Shown in pieces: positions 23,964 to 34,180 of a DNA stretch of 64,000 nt (its first letter is position 1; each line of letters starts with the position of its first letter). Both the position numbers and the translations under genes were made by a program. This DNA comes from Cylindrobasidium torrendii FP15055 ss-10 (Eukaryota > Basidiomycota > Agaricomycetes > Agaricales > Physalacriaceae). Below the pieces are notes generated by a model that did no database searches, had not been told where the DNA came from, and saw nothing but the letters and a program-made list of their open reading frames with translations. Location of the stretch: the NCBI GenBank assembly GCA_000934385.1, contig KN880456.1, positions 62,001 to 126,000 on the forward strand. Direction: 5' to 3'.

Positions 23964-24481
23964 ATGTCTTGGGCTGCTGTCTCCGGCGTAGTGGCACTTA
24001 TCGTCGTTTACCACAACAGTACGTCTTACTATTGCGCGCCACAAACGTGTGCGTTGCCCTCCGACAATAGCTCTAGCTCAACGCCCGCCCCAGTACGCCA
24101 TAACCCTCAGGATGCCACCACCGACACTGACCATCGCGATGTCGAGCAGGAAATGGACGACATGGAAAGCGGACGCGCCCAGTGCGGCGGCGCGGTCCGC
24201 GAAGAAGTCGACCCGAGCCTGGAAGATAACACAAGCCAGGATGCGACCAACGCGACCCGGAACCTTGAACTTAATGAAGATACTACTGAAGTAACGGGAG
24301 GTGCGTCCACTGTGTTTTCTATGACGCTATTTTACTCATTGATTGAAACTTGTATTCAGGAATCTGGCCTAAACTTAAGAAGATGGTGAACAGCCCGATG
24401 GCGCGTTCCGCCATGAAGATTATTTATCGCGCGGTCACCACCGTTGCCGGCGTCTTCCAAATTCTATCCGGGGTCTCCTAG
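23964..24481 (+). CDS. Small hypothetical protein, possible membrane anchor
   Basis: Not recognised. Two exons (23964-24300 and 24360-24481, 59-nt intron with GTGCGT donor) close in frame to 152 aa. The N-terminus MSWAAVSGVVALIVVYHN is a plausible signal anchor. The middle is acidic and low in complexity (DTDHRDVEQEMDDMESG). The second exon encodes a basic then hydrophobic tail (GIWPKLKKMVNSPMARSAM, ending VAGVFQILSGVS). A GTACGT donor inside exon 1 could define a further intron but would put the following exon in a less protein-like frame. Coding status is moderately supported. Confidence 0.45.
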
Positions 24482-25350
24482 ATTTGAAATCCCCCAAACC
24501 CCCCTCATGTACCGACTCCATCCCCGGTTCCCCAACTAATTTCCCTTTACCTATCCTGCCAACTTCTACCATCACCTACATTTCTGGAATACGGTGGGCA
24601 CAAGCCGCGCTGTATTGACCTTTTAACTGTAGTCTGTAGGTACGCAACTAAAGCTAGTACTTATCGAAAGCCACCTCGAGTAGAGCTAGGCCGTTCACTT
24701 TTCACAATGTCAAACTCATGTCTGCATGACTGCATCTCATGATCAAAGAATGAACTTGGATGTGCTGCGAGTGTCCATGCGAGTTGTACTGAGTCCTCGA
24801 GCAAGGAAGTTTGTTACAGAGTCCATGTGGAAGGGCCGCCAAACACCTGATTCACTCACAGAACGTGGTTGCAAGCTTAATCGTACACTTTGCCGTTGAC
24901 CCCCAAGCGACACTTGATGCCTGTGCGTTTGAGATGATGTCCAAATAAGTTAACGACGTCGAAGACACGGAGTCGGCCCCGGTTGAGCTGCTACATTACC
25001 TCATTCGCAGTGGTAGTTCTGCCATGAAGCCTATCATCCATGGTTTCAATGTGTGAATGTCATCAAGACGTCACGAGGCGCGAGGCTGCCGATGGCACTT
25101 TACTTTCCATGATTCAGCAAACGGCCAATTTAAGACAAACACAGCAGGATGCTTTGTTCGGTCGTAACGTGCGCTCCAGACTGCAAGCTGTTGAACCTGG
25201 GGGCCCCTGCTTGCCGTATCATGATTCAGGATGTCAACATCTACAGAAGGTATACTATACGTACTCATTACTCCGCGCAATCCTCGCACTTGTGACCACG
25301 TCAAAATGGAGTGTGAACTTTCGCACAATCCTTCCTTCGCTCGCGCCATC
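24482..25350. other. Gene-free spacer with epoxide hydrolase 5' flank
   Basis: No gene was seen. The last 50 bp (from about 25302) still resemble the sequence ahead of the intact epoxide hydrolase at 34181, so duplication included part of the 5' flank. Confidence 0.4.
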
Positions 25351-26069
25351 ATGTCTCCCACTACCGACACGCCCTCTCTCTGCGGCCCCGAGACACCTTT
25401 CAGTGTCTCCGTTCCACAAGAAAAGCGCAACAAACTCCAAAAGAAACTCGAACTTGCGGACTTTCCCGACGAGCTGAACGATCGTCGATGCCGGACGGTA
25501 TTATGGTGCTCCTTTGCAGGATAATCAACGGCTCGTGAACCATTGGAAGACTGGCTTTGACTGGCGCGCGCAGGAGAAGAAGCTCAATGAAGCCCTTCCA
25601 GGACAGCTCACTCGAGATATCAAGGTCGAAAACTTTGGATTGCTCAACATCCACTACGTGCATATGCCAAGCAACTTGAAGACAGCTCTGAGCTGGCGCT
25701 ATCCCATTGCTCTTCTGCCATGGATGCGGGTTGATTTTCTCCGTATCACGAAGTTGCACAAAGAGGAGATTGGGAAACTTTGGTGCGTCGAGATTCCTTC
25801 TTCCTTCTTTCCCGTCGACGCATTTCAAACTTAATTTCTCCAGATCACTACTTTGATTGCACAAAAATACGGCCCGACCCATTGCACACGAACCTACCTT
25901 GGTGAGCTCGTTTGCCAAGCCCGACATTGTCCCACTCACAGTCAACTCTAGGGCCACTGGCAAGGCGCCAACATTCAAGCAGCCAATCCTGTATATTCAA
26001 CATCTTCTGACGCCGTACACGCAAAAAGAAAAGGACAGTTTGGCGCGTAGCGCGATCGTCTCGTTTTGA
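25351..26069 (+). pseudogene. Epoxide hydrolase N-terminal half (broken copy A)
   Basis: Relic of an EPHX1-type alpha/beta-hydrolase, matched against the intact copy at 34181-35872. It keeps ATG and [19 protein letters not shown], then is out of frame near 25480-25500 just after [28 protein letters not shown] follows in another frame. At about 25710-25780 the oxyanion motif and the following exons are lost and the sequence jumps to the region equivalent to the nucleophile elbow, where the GGDWG aspartate codon context is degraded. [12 protein letters not shown] and then YTQKEKDSLARSAI follow, and similarity stops abruptly near 26065. The missing C-terminal half matches a piece at 28241-28890 on the other strand. 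Confidence 0.85.
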
Positions 26070-26600
26070 TAAGCTTTTACAGCCTTACAGTTGCTATCCC
26101 AATAGTACGTTCATGCATGTCAGGAACAGGGTACAGCAATATAAACAGCTTTGAGTAATCAGGACGATTCCTCTGTCCGATTCGTGATGTCAAACAGCCC
26201 GACTTGCGTTGGGAGGAAAAACATAGCAGTGTCTCGCGATCTAGGGTTCGAACGCGCAACACTAGTACCGGTCGGATCGCCCGAAGCAATCGGCGCTACT
26301 CACACCAAATCCAGATACCCTCCTTCCTAGTTATCCATTTCCAGAAGTGACAGCCTCAGACCGACTCCAATCCAATGTACAGAATGTTCGTCTGGCATAT
26401 GCCAGTACGCCCTTCATTCAAGCATTCACATGGACAGAGTCTATCCTGCGTCAGCTGCCTGGTGAGTGAGAGAGCTAAACGTCCGTCTCGCAGGTTTCTC
26501 CCGCAACAGGTGCGCTTTCACCATCTTCTGGAATCTAGGTTTGGTCCAAATTCTGGTCACTTCCGCTTGCGAAGAGGGCGCAAGTCCTGACTGCATACAG
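26070..26600. other. Spacer between EH copy A and membrane protein
   Basis: About 0.5 kb with no recognisable gene. Its left edge is the abrupt end of epoxide hydrolase similarity, hence a candidate rearrangement breakpoint. Confidence 0.4.
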
Positions 26601-27047
26601 TCAGCATGGAGGGTGCGAGCCGCGTGTTTGGCGAAATGTACTTTTTATACGTCCCCATATATGTCGAAACATATCCCATGTTTGATCAGAAAACACATCG
26701 ATTCGTCTCTCCATATCGATGTCATGGTCGCTGGCATCGCGGAGTGCATCCATGCGCGTAATGACCTTGGCTAATTTACGCTCGGTCACCGGGCCCTGCT
26801 CTTGTCGTTGTAGCCGCGAGAGCTCTATGGAGAGCTCTCTGATACGATTCATGTGGGCCTGCTTTTGGCGTCCCAGCCGAGCGCGAAAACCGCGTACTGC
26901 AACCAAGCGGTCTATCACTCGTCCTGCTTGGTACACTATAAAGGCAAGGAAAAGCCAGAAAAGGACGAAGCCACAAAACATTGCGGCGTTTATCCTGATT
27001 GTGAGCCGTAACAATCGTAAGGGCAGGAGTAGGATACGTTTGATCAT
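26601..27047 (-). CDS. Small membrane protein with coiled-coil tail
   Basis: Single-exon frame of 148 aa, not recognised. It begins MIKRILLLPLRLLRLTIRIN, a basic amphipathic lead, followed by one strong membrane helix (AAMFCGFVLFWLFLAFIVYQ, about residues 21-40). The remainder is a highly charged helical region (RIRELSIELSRLQRQEQGPV) with coiled-coil potential, and a basic C-terminus. The design suggests a single-pass organelle or ER protein with a helical cytosolic or matrix tail. It is divergent from the homeodomain-array gene with a 149-bp shared spacer, so the two may be co-regulated. The call rests on composition only. Confidence 0.55.
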   Translation of the reverse strand: MIKRILLLPLRLLRLTIRINAAMFCGFVLFWLFLAFIVYQAGRVIDRLVAVRGFRARLGRQKQAHMNRIRELSIELSRLQRQEQGPVTERKLAKVITRMDALRDASDHDIDMERRIDVFSDQTWDMFRHIWGRIKSTFRQTRGSHPPC

Positions 27048-27196
27048 GGTGGGAACTTGAGAAGTAATTCAAGTAAATCATCAAATATTGATCGGATCAC
27101 AGCACAAATCGGAAGTTCGGAACGGGACCGCCGCTTAAACTTGTTACTTTCCTTTCGACCACGGTCACGCCTTGTCTGAGCACATCGTTAACCGCC

Positions 27197-28165
27197 ATGG
27201 CCTTCCGTCGAGCCATAGGACTCAGTAGACGAGTCAAGAAGACAATATTTCTCGAGGAATTCGCCAAGAATCACTATCCGACGGCTCAGTTTCGAAAGGA
27301 CTTGGCCGCTCGCCTGGAAATGTCGGAGGAACAGATTCAAGGGTACTACTATAAAGCGTGCGTAAATATCATACCTATGCGTGTGCATCATAACACATAT
27401 CGTACAGGCGTGCACGAGTCAACATCGAGAGGAAGCATCATCGGCCATTAGTTCCAGTACCTCCCGAAACCATAGCCATTCTTGAAGCAGAATACGTGAA
27501 GAACCCCTACGCCACTCGGACCCAGGACGGAATGGCATCACTCATGAGGATCACTGGGGAGACAAGGGATCGTGTGAGGAACTGGTTCACGATTCGGTAC
27601 GGTCTTCCACTTCTCATTGCCGTCAATTTTGATATACGAACGTGTAGACAGACGCCAGAAACAGAGACAAGAGCGTACTGCTCATCCGGAATCCGACCCC
27701 GCCCTCCCTTTGGCTCCACGACATCCTTGGCGGAAGCTAGGCAACGCCTCTGCATTTGCACCCAAGAATCTACTACTGGAAGAGACCTTCCAATTATGCC
27801 CCTGGCCTCTATCACCGCAGATCAAGGCTCTGGTAGAGAAGATACCAGATACAAGCTCTGTAGATATTCGGACATGGTTTCGACGCAGGTGCGTTCGAAC
27901 AACGCGTATTTCCGAGTTCATCGTATTCACCATTCTCAGGCGTTCCAGTGAATCACACGGTACAGTGTACCCAGCCACACCCATCGTTGCACCGCTCAGC
28001 GAGCGTGGACCTGCGACGGCCAAGCGCGAAGCGTCGCTCAAAGCGCTTCTGAAGATGTACCCAGACGTACCTCACTCCGACTTTCCGACAAAGAACTTCT
28101 GGACCAGAGGTACGCTTTATAAACATCTACGGCGCTTGGGATACAAGCCGCCCACACAACCTTGA
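27197..28165 (+). CDS. Triple homeodomain-like array protein (paralogue 1)
   Basis: Predicted nuclear protein with three homeodomain-like repeats. Four exons (27197-27357, 27408-27596, 27652-27888, 27940-28165) close in frame to 270 aa. The repeats end their third helices with QIQGYYYKARAR (about 46-57), RVRNWFTIRRRQKQRQE (109-125) and VDIRTWFRRRRS (188-198). Each has the upstream L..F....YP helix-1 pattern (FLEEFAKNHYPT; LEAEYVKNPYAT; LEETFQLCPWPL). All three introns are phase 2 and split the arginine/alanine codon just before the basic end of helix 3. The invariant Asn51 is replaced by Ala, Ile and Arg. The C-terminus has KREASLKALLKMYPDV then DFPTKNFW, shared with the paralogue at 49.7 kb. 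DNA binding is uncertain. Not a canonical HD1/HD2 mating-type gene. Confidence 0.78.
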
Positions 28166-28240
28166 TCTGTGTTCTGCTTCAACTTGTCTTTACATTGTTA
28201 CTAAACAATTACGTTTAGAATTTCCTACACATATCGCTTT

Positions 28241-28890
28241 TCAGTATCCTGTTTTTCCCTTCACGACGCCAAAGGCCGGTCCTCCTTTTCCAAATAACTT
28301 GCGCAAATCTCCCTCCAGAAACCCTGGCTGCTCTGTTGCAGCGAAATACCCACCCTTGTCATGCTCGGCCTCGAACATTAGGTTTGCGTTGACGCGTTGG
28401 AAACTAAGCGACATCGTCAGCACAAGGTCGAACGGAAGGACTGACAAGAGAGCCTACATCCGAGGCGTGCTCTGAATCTCCTTTGGGAAGTAAGAGATGC
28501 CGGATGGAATGCTGGTGTACCATTTGCCTTCGGTGCGCGGCTTGGTGTGCTTCATGTACTCATAGTATGTCCTGCATGCCGCAGCGGGGCCAGCGCGAGA
28601 GAACAGATATATCGCAATCCAGGTCAAGACTGTGCACGGCATGAATAGAGCAGATGCAGCAACTTAGGAGAAGGACTCCATACCTTCATCGTCGGTCCAT
28701 GCATAGTCATCTGTCCACGACACAAGTTTCTCGTATATCCACGCAAGAAGTCCCACGGGTGAGTCCGTGAGCGAGTATCCTGGCAAATGTATGACTATAC
28801 GATAGCTGAGGTGCTTTTCGCTCACCAATTGTCTGAGGCTTGGTTCCCTGTTCTGAGGCATATGCGCGATCGGTCTGGTCGAACATGGAG
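28241..28890 (-). pseudogene. Epoxide hydrolase C-terminal half (broken copy B)
   Basis: Minus-strand relic matching the last three exons of the intact gene at 34181. It starts abruptly near 28890 at the sequence equivalent to TKPQTIG, then [54 protein letters not shown] and [18 protein letters not shown], with splice sites at the same places. It lacks the N-terminus, oxyanion hole and nucleophile. The catalytic His (GGHFAA in the intact copy) is Tyr here (GGYFAA). The frame is otherwise open, so decay may be recent. It is complementary in extent to copy A. Confidence 0.85.
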
Positions 28891-29384
28891 CTCAGAATGC
28901 TTAGTGTACAGAGGGCCTACAGCAACGCGAGGCAGATAGAATTAACGCGGCTTTCTTGGGATTTTGGCATGGCGGGAAGAGATATTCACAGACCAGTTCG
29001 GTGAAGATGAAAGTTGGCACGAATTAAACTTGTAAGTCGAGAAATACTAATGACATGCCTAACATCATTTTTACAAAACACAAAAGCCATTCCATTCTAT
29101 GCATTATAATAATCTTTCGTTAAAGACTACGCTGGCCTCCCAGGACACGCTCATTAGCATGTTGGTTTTGTTGGTTTCGTTACCAAGGAACACCTATGTC
29201 CCCCATTGTATTTATAACATGATCGTGAGTGTAATATCTAGTACAGTATAATATCAATCAAATGCCCCGTGCGAGGGCGTGTAAGTACGATTTAGAATAG
29301 GTCGTGAAGCAATCATTTGAATCCAAGTGAAGGTGGGTATACCATCGCCCTAATCCTCTTCGTAAAAATTTCATAAGTCGAGTC
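28891..29384. other. Gene-free AT-rich spacer
   Basis: About 0.5 kb of AT-rich sequence with no recognisable gene. The left edge is where similarity of EH copy B begins. Confidence 0.4.
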
Positions 29385-30173
29385 TCAAGCAACCAGCGAC
29401 ACCATGGGAGGCGCGTTGAACGGCACCCGCATCATCCCAACCGCCATCCCGTTCTCTGCCCCGTTTGAGGCGCCTCGCGGTCGTGTGGTTTTGGGAGAGG
29501 GCATTGCGACGAAGACCGTGAGCTGCAGCGATCGAGGTAGAGGCTTGTCCAGGACCGGTGTAGCTGGTCCAGCAGTCGACAACGTCTCACTCGAGGCGTT
29601 GCTCGGCGTTCGCAATCCTGGCGGGAAGGAAGGCTCAGGCGTATCTGGTGTCCCCGGTGTGCTGGGTGTGCTCGGGGTCCTAGGACGGAACGGCTTGAAA
29701 ATGGACGACCGTGGCCGAGGTGTAGGTGGTTTGGAGATGGGCTCGTCCGTTCCAGCGTGGACCTCTTCACACGAGAATGGCTGGGGTGTATGTCAGCAGC
29801 AGTTCCGAAAACATAGGAGAGAGCAGTCTCTGACCTTGAGGTCCGCCCATTTGTGATCCAACGACGGTTGGTCAAGCCGTACGTTGTAAAAGTCAGGCCG
29901 TTTTACTGGTATCACAGTGTGGGCGGTGCTGAAGAGGGCCTGTGGCAGAACACCCTCCTCGCGCATGCGGCGGTACCGTTGGTAGCGGTACAAGAACATT
30001 GCAGTGAAAATGAGGATGATAATTCCAACAACACTTGCAGCGACATATCTGCGTACCGAGGTCAACGAGGTCCCGAGCATACAGATGAAGCTTACTCACA
30101 GGATAGTCGAACCACTCATCAAACTGGAATCCGCGCCCGAGGTCGCGCCAGCACCAGATCCTGCGTTTGACAT
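29385..30173 (-). CDS. Single-pass membrane protein with Pro/Thr-rich tail
   Basis: Not recognised. Three exons close in frame (exon 1 MSNAGSGAGATSGADSSLMS; intron 1 GTGAGT...CGCAG; intron 2 GTCAGA...CCCCAG). A Gly/Ser-rich extracellular-type N-terminus without a cleavable signal is followed by one membrane helix (YVAASVVGIIILIFTAMFLY), a stop-transfer cluster RYQRYRRMREE and a long low-complexity tail with TPSTPSTPGTPDTPEPSFPP. This is the architecture of small fungal type III (N-out) membrane proteins with phosphorylatable SP/TP tails. No enzyme motif is present. The ATG at 30173 is the first in frame. Confidence 0.65.
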
Positions 30174-32288
30174 GATGGTGCGATAGTGAGGCTCACAACC
30201 AGGAAATACACGGTCGAAGGAATCCTCTCAACCAGCGCCTGCTTGTTTTATACGTTCCTGGGTTCGGAAGCGGCGGGAGCTTCCATGGGTGATGTGGCCG
30301 CAGCCGTAACAAGGGTACGGTCATCTAGTCCATTCAAAACGGCGCTCGCAATTGGCGGTGGACATGCACGGCGCCTGCCCAAATTACCCGGGGCCCTTAA
30401 CGGACGCAAAGAAGAACGAGGAATGCGTGATGCAGAGCCAGAAGGAAGCACCAGAGGCGCAGTCTTGGAAAGCGGCCACCTTTACAGCTGAAAGCACTCG
30501 CTCGAAGCTAAGTAGACGTACATGAAAGAATGCATTTCCGAGGTATAGATAGGAAAAGGGGGTATGTGCACGAGCTATGGTGGACAAAGGCTATGTCGAC
30601 AGGAGCGCCCGAGGAGCGCAGTCCACCAGAGGTCAGCCGAAACAGGCGAGGGCCAACGTGAGAGACATGCACCTTATAAGAGAGATGGGCTCCAGGGCTC
30701 CGCGGAGAAGGAAGTCAACCCCGAAGGCAAAGCGACGACAGCTTTGCAACTGGGGGCCTCGTATCGCATGGTGCTTCACAAGAGGACTCGGGATGCCTTC
30801 TCGTTTAACTGGCTTGTGGATATGTACACTGGAAAATGAGCCACTGTCACAAATGTTGGGAATCCACAATGCCCTTCGGTCATTCGATAACACGATGCAC
30901 ACACGGCCACATCTAGACGTTTACAACTGCGCCTTTGGGATGCGCCACGGGAAAGTTGTGGGCTACGGCGAATGTGTTGAGTACCCGAATCCTCGGGAAG
31001 AGGGATATTTGGCGCTTACCCGAGAGTACCGGTCGGTTATGCATCGTCATCACTATAACTCGTCCCTCTTTGTTCTCTGCTTACTGCTCTGTACATCCAC
31101 ACGTAGAACCCCCTCGGCACTCTTCAAAATAGCCATGATTGTCTCTCCATGGATAACCCAGTCTTCCTACGCAATGCTGAGTAGGTGTTGGCCTGGCAAA
31201 GACCCAACCGGAGACACGTATGATGCTGAGGGATGTAGCGTATCGAGAGACTCGGGTGTGCCGGAAGAAGAAGACACGACGAGAAAGACGTGGGATGCAG
31301 CGGTGGTCGACATTGCTTCTGACAGCGGCAGCAATGCTATAATGATGATGGCGGGAGACAGGATTCTGGACTGAATAGTTCGCCATGCTTGATGCCATCA
31401 CTCGACGCCACTAAGTATAAATGTCCTCAAACGGAGGGATATTGCCTACATAGAGGAGAATTTATGGGTTTGAATACACTGTGCATGCGAAAGGAGGCTG
31501 TTAGCATCGCATCAGTGTTGCCAGTAATCCGACGGCCATCGTCTCTTTGTTCCAGCCAAAATTCAGCCAACTCGCAGAGTCGCATGCAACAGATTGGACT
31601 TGACGTTTTCCCAACGATAACAACAGGTGACGAGCGCTTTGATTATCTAGCAAGGATACGTTCTTCGTCATCGTGGGCAGCAGTCTCATCTAAAGCCTTT
31701 GCTTGGGTCAGGCTTGGGACTCGCAATTGACGAGGCCATCATGATGGGCATGGTAAGCATATTAATATCTCAAGGATCAACCTTCGAATGAATGAAATGC
31801 TTTCAGAAAAATAGTTTATCGCTTTTCACAGCTTGGGATGGATCGGTCGGATACAGACCAGTCTAAGCGTCTTTGTTATGAGACAGCTAACTATACGGTG
31901 TCTTCTCTGGCCGTGATATCAAATTCTGGTCACTTAGAAGACGTGAGGATGCTCAGAATGACGCCAAATAAAGGACGCCACGCAACGTGGGACGCCATCA
32001 ATGCCATCGCGTGCTTTTGCTGCAGCTTTGCTTTGTACTCCCACGGGCGGACTTCACTTTATCGTGTACCTCGCCGGCCATGTACCTCAAAATCGACAAG
32101 AAACCGACAAGAAACCTGACAAAAACCCGCAACGAGGCGCAATTGCGGAGTGATGAGCGCGTGGACGAGGTCTTTGTCTGGGGGATTTTGTTTGGCGGGT
32201 CCTGACATGGACCGCTGGCTCTTTTCTTTTGTAGTGGGCCTAAATACGACGCGCTTGACCGCTGAGCTTTCTCTCACCAACGCCCAAC
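30174..32288. other. Spacer with one long unexplained frame
   Basis: About 2.1 kb without a recognised gene. One uninterrupted ATG-initiated frame runs 30577-31374 on the plus strand (265 codons), but its product is rich in Trp, Cys, Met and His and has no domain or motif, so I treat it as unproven. The 3' end is the promoter of the kinase gene at 32289. Confidence 0.4.
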
Positions 32289-33757
32289 ATGCCATCTTTT
32301 CTCAAATCCGCGCGCGCTGCGCTAGCTCTCAAGTTCAAGCGCGCATCCAAGCGACCTCGTCCAGCCAGGCCTGCCAGAGCTGGTGGCGCCCCCGAGCAGC
32401 CTTTACCACCCATCCAGCGCGTATTCGTCGACCGGGAGACCTGTCTGTTGGACATCGCACCTGCGCCAGTCGTCGAGGACGACCCGTACGACTTCGACTC
32501 TACAATCGCGCCTACCGTGACGCCGCTCGTCTCTGGATCACGGCATTCGGCGCATATACCCGGCTGGCCTCCAACGCTCCCCGCCGCGGAAGAGGCTCAC
32601 TTGAAGTCGTGGTCACAAGTTGCATCCGCAGGCTTGTCCTGGCAAACCGACAACCACCAAGGCGCACCCGCAGCTTCAAGAGAGGAGCGCACCCCGACAC
32701 CTTCGGAAAATATCATTGGGAGTACGATTGTCATCCGGACCACGCCATACATCTTCCTGGAGCGTGCGGGCGGTGGCACATATGGCCAAGTTTATATCGT
32801 GAGGAGCGGCTTTCGCAAGATCCATGCTATCAAAGTCATTCCCAAAAGCAAGCATGGGCTAATGTTCTCCGGGACGAACGAACTCGATGATCATGCTAGT
32901 CGCGATAACCTAGTGAAGCGCGAGGTCGAAGCGTTGACGGCCATCCGAAACGCATGGTCCCCCAATCTTGTCTATGCGATTGACTTTGGAGAGGACTTGA
33001 AATATTCCTACATCATCACCGTGCGTCCATCCTTCGCCGTGTTGTGCATGACTACTTAACTATGGCCAGGATGCTCATCCCATGTCGCTATCCCAGCGCC
33101 TGCGCATGCTCGCCCGAGAAGACATGCCCGTCCCGCCTGAAGAACGTCTGTGGTACATGCAGCAGCTCGTCAAAGCGGTGACGAAGCTTCACGAGCTCGA
33201 CTACGCCCACTTGGACATCAAGCCGGAAAACATCATGATCAAGGCCAACGGCTACCTCTGCCTCATCGACTTGGGGTGTGCCGTGCGCGGACCGACGCAG
33301 ACCTGCGGCGCATGGGGCACAAACGATTATGCTGCAGACGAAGTCGGCGTTGACCGCTGGGAGGACCACGACGTCAAAACCTTCGACCCTAAGATGGCGG
33401 ACGTGTATAGCTTGGGGCAAACGCTGATGGATGTGTATCTAACCCCTGTGAGGCGGCATAGTCCTGAGTTTTTGATGGGTCGCCTTCGGACGGAGGACCA
33501 GAAAACTTGTAATTTGATTGAACTCGTACGTTTCTGCATGCCTCTTTTGAATGTGCCGCTGATAATTCTTGCAGATGACGGCGCAGTCGGTCGATGAGCG
33601 GTTCACGCTGGAAGAGGTCCGGAGGGTGCTCTCATTCACGTAAGGGTGGTCATTGATTGTGAACGACCGACCTGATGTTTTGTCTAGTGATTGGGATGCT
33701 CTTCGCCGGCAGGAGCTGGTTGCCCCGTTCATACCACCTCGGATTCTCCTTTCTTGA
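32289..33757 (+). CDS. Non-RD Ser/Thr protein kinase (paralogue 1)
   Basis: Predicted protein kinase, cytosolic or nuclear. Four exons (32289-33020, 33070-33525, 33575-33639, 33688-33757) close in frame to 440 aa. A basic, Pro-rich N-terminus of about 145 residues precedes the domain. Seen: glycine loop AGGGTYGQVYIV, Lys in HAIKVIPK, helix-C Glu in VKREVEALTAI, catalytic loop HLDIKPENIMIKANGYLCLI (HxD Asp present, but Leu for the Arg of HRD), metal-binding DLG in place of DFG, AADE in place of APE, and MADVYSLGQTLMDVY. All catalytic Lys and Asp residues are present, so activity is likely, but the missing HRD arginine predicts no activation-loop phosphorylation control. It is related to the kinase at 57.7 kb. 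Confidence 0.87.
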
Positions 33758-34180
33758 TGTACCCAGTGTTGAGCTAGGCTATTATAACTACAATAATCTC
33801 ATTCCATACTTAGATAACGAAATGACCAATCTCACCATGAACCGTAAAGCGTTGGAGGGCTGACGTGAGGGTCTTGCCGAATATTTTCGAAATTTGCCCT
33901 TCTTATGAGGACTGCTAGTACTGAGGCCTGAGGACTGAGTCGTTTGCGGCATGTGATCGTGTGTGTTACATAAACGGCATTGTTCGAAGGATCGCTGACT
34001 AACAAATATTCGAATTGCACACGACAAGTCCTCCAAAATTGATTCCCGTCGCCTTCAGTATACATATAGTACTATGGGTATCCCGCTAACGACCCGCTTC
34101 GAAACCTGAACTTGTGACCGCGTACATGTTACAAATCAAAATGATGGCTTTCACACGGTCCTCGCTTCGCTCTTACCACC
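33758..34180. other. Spacer between kinase and epoxide hydrolase
   Basis: 423 bp with no gene visible. It contains the promoter of the epoxide hydrolase, whose last 50 bp resemble the flanks of broken copies A and D. Confidence 0.4.

Noticed and set aside
24018..24070. Extra intron (GTACGT...CAATAG) in the small gene at 23964
   Set aside because: Its 52-nt removal shifts the following exon into a frame with a less protein-like sequence that breaks the join to the second exon.
26230..26300. TTCGAA-containing stretch resembling a T-loop
   Set aside because: Neither strand gives a five-pair T stem or an acceptor stem around it.
27197..28165. Homeodomain-array genes as HD1/HD2 mating-type genes
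   Set aside because: Mating-type A loci carry divergently paired HD1 and HD2 genes, usually near MIP1. Here repeats are arrayed in one protein, Asn51 is absent and no MIP1 or beta-fg gene is nearby.
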